The notes under the pieces are model-generated. The model saw only the letters and a program-made list of their open reading frames with translations, was not told where the DNA came from and did no database searches. Below, piece after piece: positions 13,840 through 17,420 of a stretch of 17,420 bases of DNA. Positions within the stretch are counted from its first letter, which is position 1, and every line of letters starts with the position of its first letter. The stretch lies in contig JAUWOX010000004.1 of assembly GCA_030611905.1 (NCBI GenBank), positions 1 to 17,420 on the forward strand, in the 5' to 3' direction. Source of the DNA: a bacterium (GTDB taxonomy: Bacteria > Patescibacteriota > JABMPQ01 > JAQVVF01). The position numbers and the translations under genes were made by a program.

Positions 13840-14508
13840 TCATACAATCTTCCCGTCCTTCAACTTAATATGCCTTTTCGCATATTCCGCAATCTCCTCC
13901 TCGTGCGTTACCACAACAATTGTCTTACCTCCCTTATTTAATTTCTCTAAAATATTCATAATTTCCAAACCACTTTTTGTATCCAAATTTCCAGTTGGTT
14001 CATCAGCTAAAATGATTGATGGCTCACAAACTAAAGCACGAGCAATAGCTACTCGTTGTCTCTCCCCTCCTGACAACTGATTAGGTTTATGCTTAATCCT
14101 CTCGCTCAAACCAACTTTATCAAGAATGCTTTTAGCTCGATCAATACCTTCTCTTGTTGGTATTTCTTTATTATAAGTTAAGGGTAAAATAACATTCCCT
14201 AAAGCTGTTAATCGAGGCAATAAATTAAAGACTTGAAAAACAAAACCAATTTCTTGATTCCTTACTTTGGCCCGCTCTTTCTGACTCAATTCAGCTACTT
14301 CTTCATCTTTCAATTTATAACTCCCTCTTGTTGGACGATCTAACAAACCAATCAGATTCATCAAAGTTGTTTTTCCTGACCCTGATGGCCCCATAATAGC
14401 CAAGAAATCGCCTGAATTAATATCCAAATCAGCCTCCTTCAAAGCAGTTACTTCCAAATCCCCCATTTTATAGATCTTTGATAAGTCTTTTAATTCAATC
14501 AATGCCAT
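13840..14508 (-). CDS. ABC transporter ATP-binding protein (MacB/LolD type)
   Basis: 222 residues, a complete ABC ATPase of the MacB/LolD/FtsE group. Walker A is GPSGSGKT (40-47), the Q-loop is at Q92 (FVFQVFN), the signature is LSGGERQ (145-151), Walker B is IILADEP (165-171), the D-loop is GNLD, and the switch histidine is H202 (VVTHE). The family-typical FQVFNLLPRLTALGNVILPL is intact. It supplies ATP hydrolysis to the FtsX-type permease encoded next. The 123-base spacer between them holds a repeat. No Shine-Dalgarno precedes the ATG; the leader is A/T-rich with a T-run. Confidence 0.95.
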   Translation of the reverse strand: MALIELKDLSKIYKMGDLEVTALKEADLDINSGDFLAIMGPSGSGKTTLMNLIGLLDRPTRGSYKLKDEEVAELSQKERAKVRNQEIGFVFQVFNLLPRLTALGNVILPLTYNKEIPTREGIDRAKSILDKVGLSERIKHKPNQLSGGERQRVAIARALVCEPSIILADEPTGNLDTKSGLEIMNILEKLNKGGKTIVVVTHEEEIAEYAKRHIKLKDGKIV

Positions 14509-14537
14509 AAAAAAAATAACTCAATATAATTATTTAT

Positions 14538-14566
14538 AACCTATAACTTTGTTATTCAAATGTCAA
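14538..14566 (-). promoter_or_regulatory. Possible promoter of the ABC operon
   Basis: A perfect -35 TTGACA (14561-14566) overlaps the rtcB stop codon; TAGGTT (14538-14543) lies 17 bases downstream. The better TATAAA (14533-14538) is 22 bases away, too far for a standard promoter. Assignment is weak. Confidence 0.3.
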
Positions 14567-15987
14567 CCTTTAATCACCGCCAAGGGCACCAATCTCGCCA
14601 CTTTTTTACTAAGTTTAGCCTTATCAACAATATCCACCACATTATCCACATCCTTATAAGCCAACGGCGCTTCCTCTGCCAAACCAACATTGCTCTGCGC
14701 TCTAATCACAATTCCCTTCTGTTCTAACTCTTTCCTTAAATCAGCCCCAAAAACAAATTTTTTCGCTTTAGAACGCGACATTCTCCGACCAGCCCCATGA
14801 CAAGAAGAATAAAAACTCTCTTTCGCACTCTCCAATCCCACTAAAACATAACTTGCAGTTCCCATTGTCCCAGGAATCAACACTGGTTGTCCAACCTTTC
14901 TATATTGCTCACAAAGTTCTTCGTGCCCAGCTGGAAATGCCCGAGTCGCTCCTTTGCGATGAACACAAAGTTCTTTTCCGTCATATTTCTCCAGCTTAGC
15001 CATATTATGCGCCACATCATAAACAATATCCAGATTTTTAATCTTTAAAATTCGATTCACGGCTTCCCGCATTCTAAAAGTAATCATTTGCCGATTCGCC
15101 CATGCAAAATTTGCTCCACACGCCATTGCCTTAAAATACATTTGTCCTTCTTCAGATTCAAAAGGCGCGCACGCCAACTCTCGATCCGGTAAAACAATAT
15201 TATATCTCTTCATTACCATCATCATCATTTTAATATAATCCGTGGCCACCTGATGACCAAAACCCCGCGAACCCGTATGAATCATAAAACAAATCTGGTC
15301 TTCAAATAACCCAAACGCTTCTGCCACTTTCGAATCAAGAACTTTCTCCACTTTTTGCATCTCTAAAAAATGATTCCCTGATCCCAAAGTCCCCACCTGA
15401 TCAAGCCCTCTTTGTTTTGCTCGATCCGAACATAAACTCACATCAGCCATTTCTAAACACCCATTTGCTTCCACAAAATCTAGATCTCTCTCATCAGCAT
15501 AACCTTTTTCAACACTCCACTTCATTCCATTCTTCAAAACCTTTTCTAACTCACCAACTGACAATTTCTCACGCACTCCTCGACCCAAACCAGAAGGAAC
15601 ATCCCGCTGAATCTGATTTGCTAAATCAACAATTTTATCTTTAATTTCTTCATATTTAAAATCTGACCGCAACAATCTAACCCCACAATTTATATCATAT
15701 CCAACCGCACCCGGCGAAATTACTCCCTCATTTTCAATGTCAAAAGCCGCCACACCACCAACTGGCATTCCATAGCCCTGATGCATATCTGGCATAGCAA
15801 TGGAATAATCAACAATCCCCGGCATAGTTGCCACATTTACTACTTGATCCAAAGACTTGTCCTGCACAACCATATCCAACATTTTTTCATCAACATAAAT
15901 CCGCCCCGGCACTCGCATATCTTTCCGATAAGATTTTGAGATCTCAAAAATATAATCTGATATTTTCTTTAAAACATTTTTTTCCAT
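14563..15987 (-). CDS. rtcB: RtcB-type RNA-splicing ligase
   Basis: 474 residues, full length. RtcB joins RNA 2',3'-cyclic phosphate ends to 5'-OH ends using Mn2+ and GTP. The metal and guanylate residues of the family are present: D98 and C101 in YDINCGVRL, H206 in GSGNHFLE, H237 in MIHTGSRGFGHQ, H327 in AHNMAK, and the guanylated histidine H397 in SSCHGAGRRMSR. N-terminal MPDMHQGYGMPVGGVAAFD (65-83) is also typical. Its usual helper, archease, is not encoded in the window. This is the only gene here with a perfect Shine-Dalgarno, AAGGAGG (15995-16001), 7 bases before the ATG. It also has its own promoter after the terminator at 16090-16120, so it is expressed as the head of a unit. Roles in tRNA repair or RNA recycling are inferred. 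Confidence 0.95.
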   Translation of the reverse strand: MEKNVLKKISDYIFEISKSYRKDMRVPGRIYVDEKMLDMVVQDKSLDQVVNVATMPGIVDYSIAMPDMHQGYGMPVGGVAAFDIENEGVISPGAVGYDINCGVRLLRSDFKYEEIKDKIVDLANQIQRDVPSGLGRGVREKLSVGELEKVLKNGMKWSVEKGYADERDLDFVEANGCLEMADVSLCSDRAKQRGLDQVGTLGSGNHFLEMQKVEKVLDSKVAEAFGLFEDQICFMIHTGSRGFGHQVATDYIKMMMMVMKRYNIVLPDRELACAPFESEEGQMYFKAMACGANFAWANRQMITFRMREAVNRILKIKNLDIVYDVAHNMAKLEKYDGKELCVHRKGATRAFPAGHEELCEQYRKVGQPVLIPGTMGTASYVLVGLESAKESFYSSCHGAGRRMSRSKAKKFVFGADLRKELEQKGIVIRAQSNVGLAEEAPLAYKDVDNVVDIVDKAKLSKKVARLVPLAVIKG

Positions 15988-15994
15988 AAATTTT

Positions 15995-16001
15995 CCTCCT
16001 T
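15995..16001 (-). promoter_or_regulatory. Consensus Shine-Dalgarno of rtcB
   Basis: Minus-strand AAGGAGG, spaced 7 bases from the ATG at 15987. It fixes the start codon. No other gene here has a comparable site at normal spacing. Confidence 0.9.
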
Positions 16002-16003
16002 AA

Positions 16004-16098
16004 TTATTCTCTATTCTCTATTTTCTATTCTACCAGTTTTATCAATTTTATTCCACAATTTCCAAACTCTGACTTCCAATTTCCAACTTCCAAAATAA
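16004..16098. repeat. Two word arrays in the rtcB leader
   Basis: The part at 16006-16032 is made of TATTCTC words (attctctattctctattttctattct). The part at 16054-16095 is made of CTTCCAA words (aatttccaaactctgacttccaatttccaacttccaa). Both are degenerate, 7 to 10 bases per word, in one orientation. The rtcB promoter lies between them. Confidence 0.5.
16027..16035 (-). promoter_or_regulatory. Extended -10 promoter of rtcB
   Basis: Minus-strand TGGTAGAAT, one base from the TGnTATAAT consensus, 39 bases before the ATG and about 25 bases upstream of the Shine-Dalgarno. The -35 region is weak. Confidence 0.5.
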
Positions 16099-16120
16099 AA
16101 AAGACGTACTAAATACGTCT
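16090..16120 (-). terminator. Intrinsic terminator after the FN3 gene
   Basis: On the minus strand a 7-bp stem AGACGTA / TACGTCT with loop TTTAG is followed by TTTTTATTTT. It starts 12 bases after the stop codon at 16132 and is the best terminator in the window. Confidence 0.9.
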
Positions 16121-16131
16121 AAAAGAACATG

Positions 16132-17420
16132 CTATTTAAAACAACCAGTCGCAACATTAGAATCGCTTCTTGTCCGACCCTGAACATCAATTCCATAAAT
16201 AACATAATTATAACACTGACCAGAGTCTCCAGTATTATCCACATATGTTGTATCAACAACATTATCCGCAATAACCTTAGCTTCCGATTTACCATCTATA
16301 CTAATCACACGAATAATCCAATAATGATCTGCTGTTGAAGTCTGATCCCATACCAATCGCACCCCACCAGATATTTCTTCTGCTCTTAAATCCTCTTTCT
16401 TCTTTTTAAATAAAAGCTGTTTGCCATTAAGAGCAATTGATGTCTTATCAATAGCTGGCTGACAAGTAAACCATATATTAGTCTGACGATATTCATCCAT
16501 AGCCATGCCTTTTGGAATAGGAACCTGGTCTATTTCAGCAGAATGTATGTCCTCAGTATCAACTCCCAAACTCACCAAAAGCCCTTTGGCTGCTTGATAA
16601 CGAGCATATAAAAGCTTGCTATTAGCCCATTCGTCTCTAGCTAATTTCGGCATTGCCCTATATTCACCAACTGAAATGCCAAGCGCCATCAACGTATCTT
16701 CTTTCACAATTGCTTGTCCATCTACAGAAACACGAATAAACCACTGCGGATTCATGCACTGCTTATCTCTAGTCCATTCATCACGTAATAAAACAACTGA
16801 GAAAACCTTTGCCTCAATATTAATCAAGGTTATTTCCGCCTGATCAGTCGGCCGACACATCTTATTATCACACGGAATCTCAAAGGCTCCAGATTCATAT
16901 TGAACACTAGCCAAATATTTTCTTCGCAATGCTTGAACAGATGTTTTACAAGTTACATTTGCTGTAGCACCTGCAAGCACATCATCAAGAATGGCTCTGC
17001 GTGCTCTTTCAGATTTGAGTATTGCTACAAACTCCTCTGCGCGTCTCTCGCGCTCCCTTTCTATGCGTTCTTTCAGTTCTCTTTTAATTTCATCCGGTAA
17101 AACATCTATAATTTCATCAGGCTTAAATTTCTCATGCTTCCATCTCGCCACCGTAAACGCAAATCGATTCCTATTACCACTACTTCGATCTTCATATGGA
17201 ATAACCTGCACCTCTAATACACCACTGCTCAATTTCCGATCTCGAATCAATTCAGCCATGTAAGCATTTGCTACTTTTCGAGCGATTACATCATCATCAC
17301 CTTCTTCCAAGAGAATTACACCACAATTGTTACGAATCCCATAGCTTTGCCGAAGAGCCCCTTGCTCACTACGAGCAGCCTGATATTTCTTTTTCTGCGG
17401 AAGCCACGTACCACTTAAGG
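16132..17420 (-). CDS. Fibronectin-III-tailed protein of unknown function (5' end beyond right edge)
   Basis: The frame is open to the right edge: 36 codons lie upstream of the TTG at 17308-17310 without a stop, so the gene enters from beyond 17420 and 428 residues are visible. No ATG start is in view. Numbering from that TTG, residues 63-110 are a charged coiled region (EIKRELKERIERERERRAEE). Residues 314-391 look like a fibronectin type III domain, with GGVRLVWDQTSTADHYWIIRV, TTYVDNT and YNYVIYGIDVQGRTRSDSN. Two similar segments (about 168-193 and 205-230), each with RDEW, sit in the middle. Seven cysteines (121, 147, 152, 185, 283, 366, 390) suggest disulfides and export, but the signal peptide, if any, is outside the window. 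I do not recognise the main part. A clean terminator follows the gene. Confidence 0.75.
   Translation of the reverse strand, partial: LSGTWLPQKKKYQAARSEQGALRQSYGIRNNCGVILLEEGDDDVIARKVANAYMAELIRDRKLSSGVLEVQVIPYEDRSSGNRNRFAFTVARWKHEKFKPDEIIDVLPDEIKRELKERIERERERRAEEFVAILKSERARRAILDDVLAGATANVTCKTSVQALRRKYLASVQYESGAFEIPCDNKMCRPTDQAEITLINIEAKVFSVVLLRDEWTRDKQCMNPQWFIRVSVDGQAIVKEDTLMALGISVGEYRAMPKLARDEWANSKLLYARYQAAKGLLVSLGVDTEDIHSAEIDQVPIPKGMAMDEYRQTNIWFTCQPAIDKTSIALNGKQLLFKKKKEDLRAEEISGGVRLVWDQTSTADHYWIIRVISIDGKSEAKVIADNVVDTTYVDNTGDSGQCYNYVIYGIDVQGRTRSDSNVATGCFK

Noticed and set aside
17308..17310. TTG as the true start of the FN3 protein
   Set aside because: The frame stays open for 36 more codons to the window edge with plausible protein sequence, so the gene very likely begins outside.

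Overview
This AT-rich window carries genes on the minus strand only, tightly packed and co-directional. The longest gene-free gap is about 160 bases. Small secreted beta-propeller and beta-helix proteins, a LemA/HtpX/DUF2207 membrane set, RtcB, a beta-CASP hydrolase, a PsbP-like lipid-bilayer-anchored protein and few Shine-Dalgarno sequences together suggest a Candidate Phyla Radiation (Patescibacteria, Parcubacteria-like) bacterium. This placement is inference. TGA is used as a stop (rtcB, the membrane HTH gene), so the code is standard, which argues against Gracilibacteria or Absconditabacteria.

In transcription order (right to left): a secreted or cytoplasmic fibronectin-III-tailed protein entering from beyond the right edge (16132-17420) ends in a clear intrinsic terminator. 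Then come RtcB RNA ligase (14563-15987), a MacB/LolCDE-type ABC ATPase (13840-14508) and its FtsX-type permease (12460-13716), and a one-helix membrane-tethered winged-helix regulator (12028-12348). A hairpin-rich spacer follows. The next group is a PsbP-like anchored protein (10871-11866), an acidic hypothetical (10439-10840) and a secreted parallel beta-helix protein (8512-10425). Then a beta-CASP metallo-beta-lactamase-fold hydrolase (7074-8423), a LOG-like nucleotide-binding protein (6406-6993), LemA (5768-6373), a GxxExxY protein (5248-5688), HtpX protease (4317-5237) and a DUF2207 membrane protein (2529-4280). Last are a secreted YCF48-like propeller protein (536-2440) and the start of an FG-GAP-repeat protein running off the left edge (1-399).

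LemA, HtpX and DUF2207 are repeatedly found together in bacteria and plausibly form one envelope quality-control unit. Here a small GxxExxY cassette sits between lemA and htpX. It is flanked by two matching arrays of a CGCTGAT word in opposite orientation; the outer ends of these arrays coincide with the lemA stop codon and the htpX start codon. A solo copy of the same array lies behind the beta-CASP gene. This is the strongest candidate for an undescribed element.

Other signals are a roughly 110-base imperfect inverted repeat of TAATTAC-like words inside the ABC transporter operon, and very lysine-rich C-terminal modules on two otherwise unrelated secreted proteins. There is also a recurring extended -10 promoter (TGnTATAAT) in front of five transcription units, and a hairpin cluster at 11889-12049.
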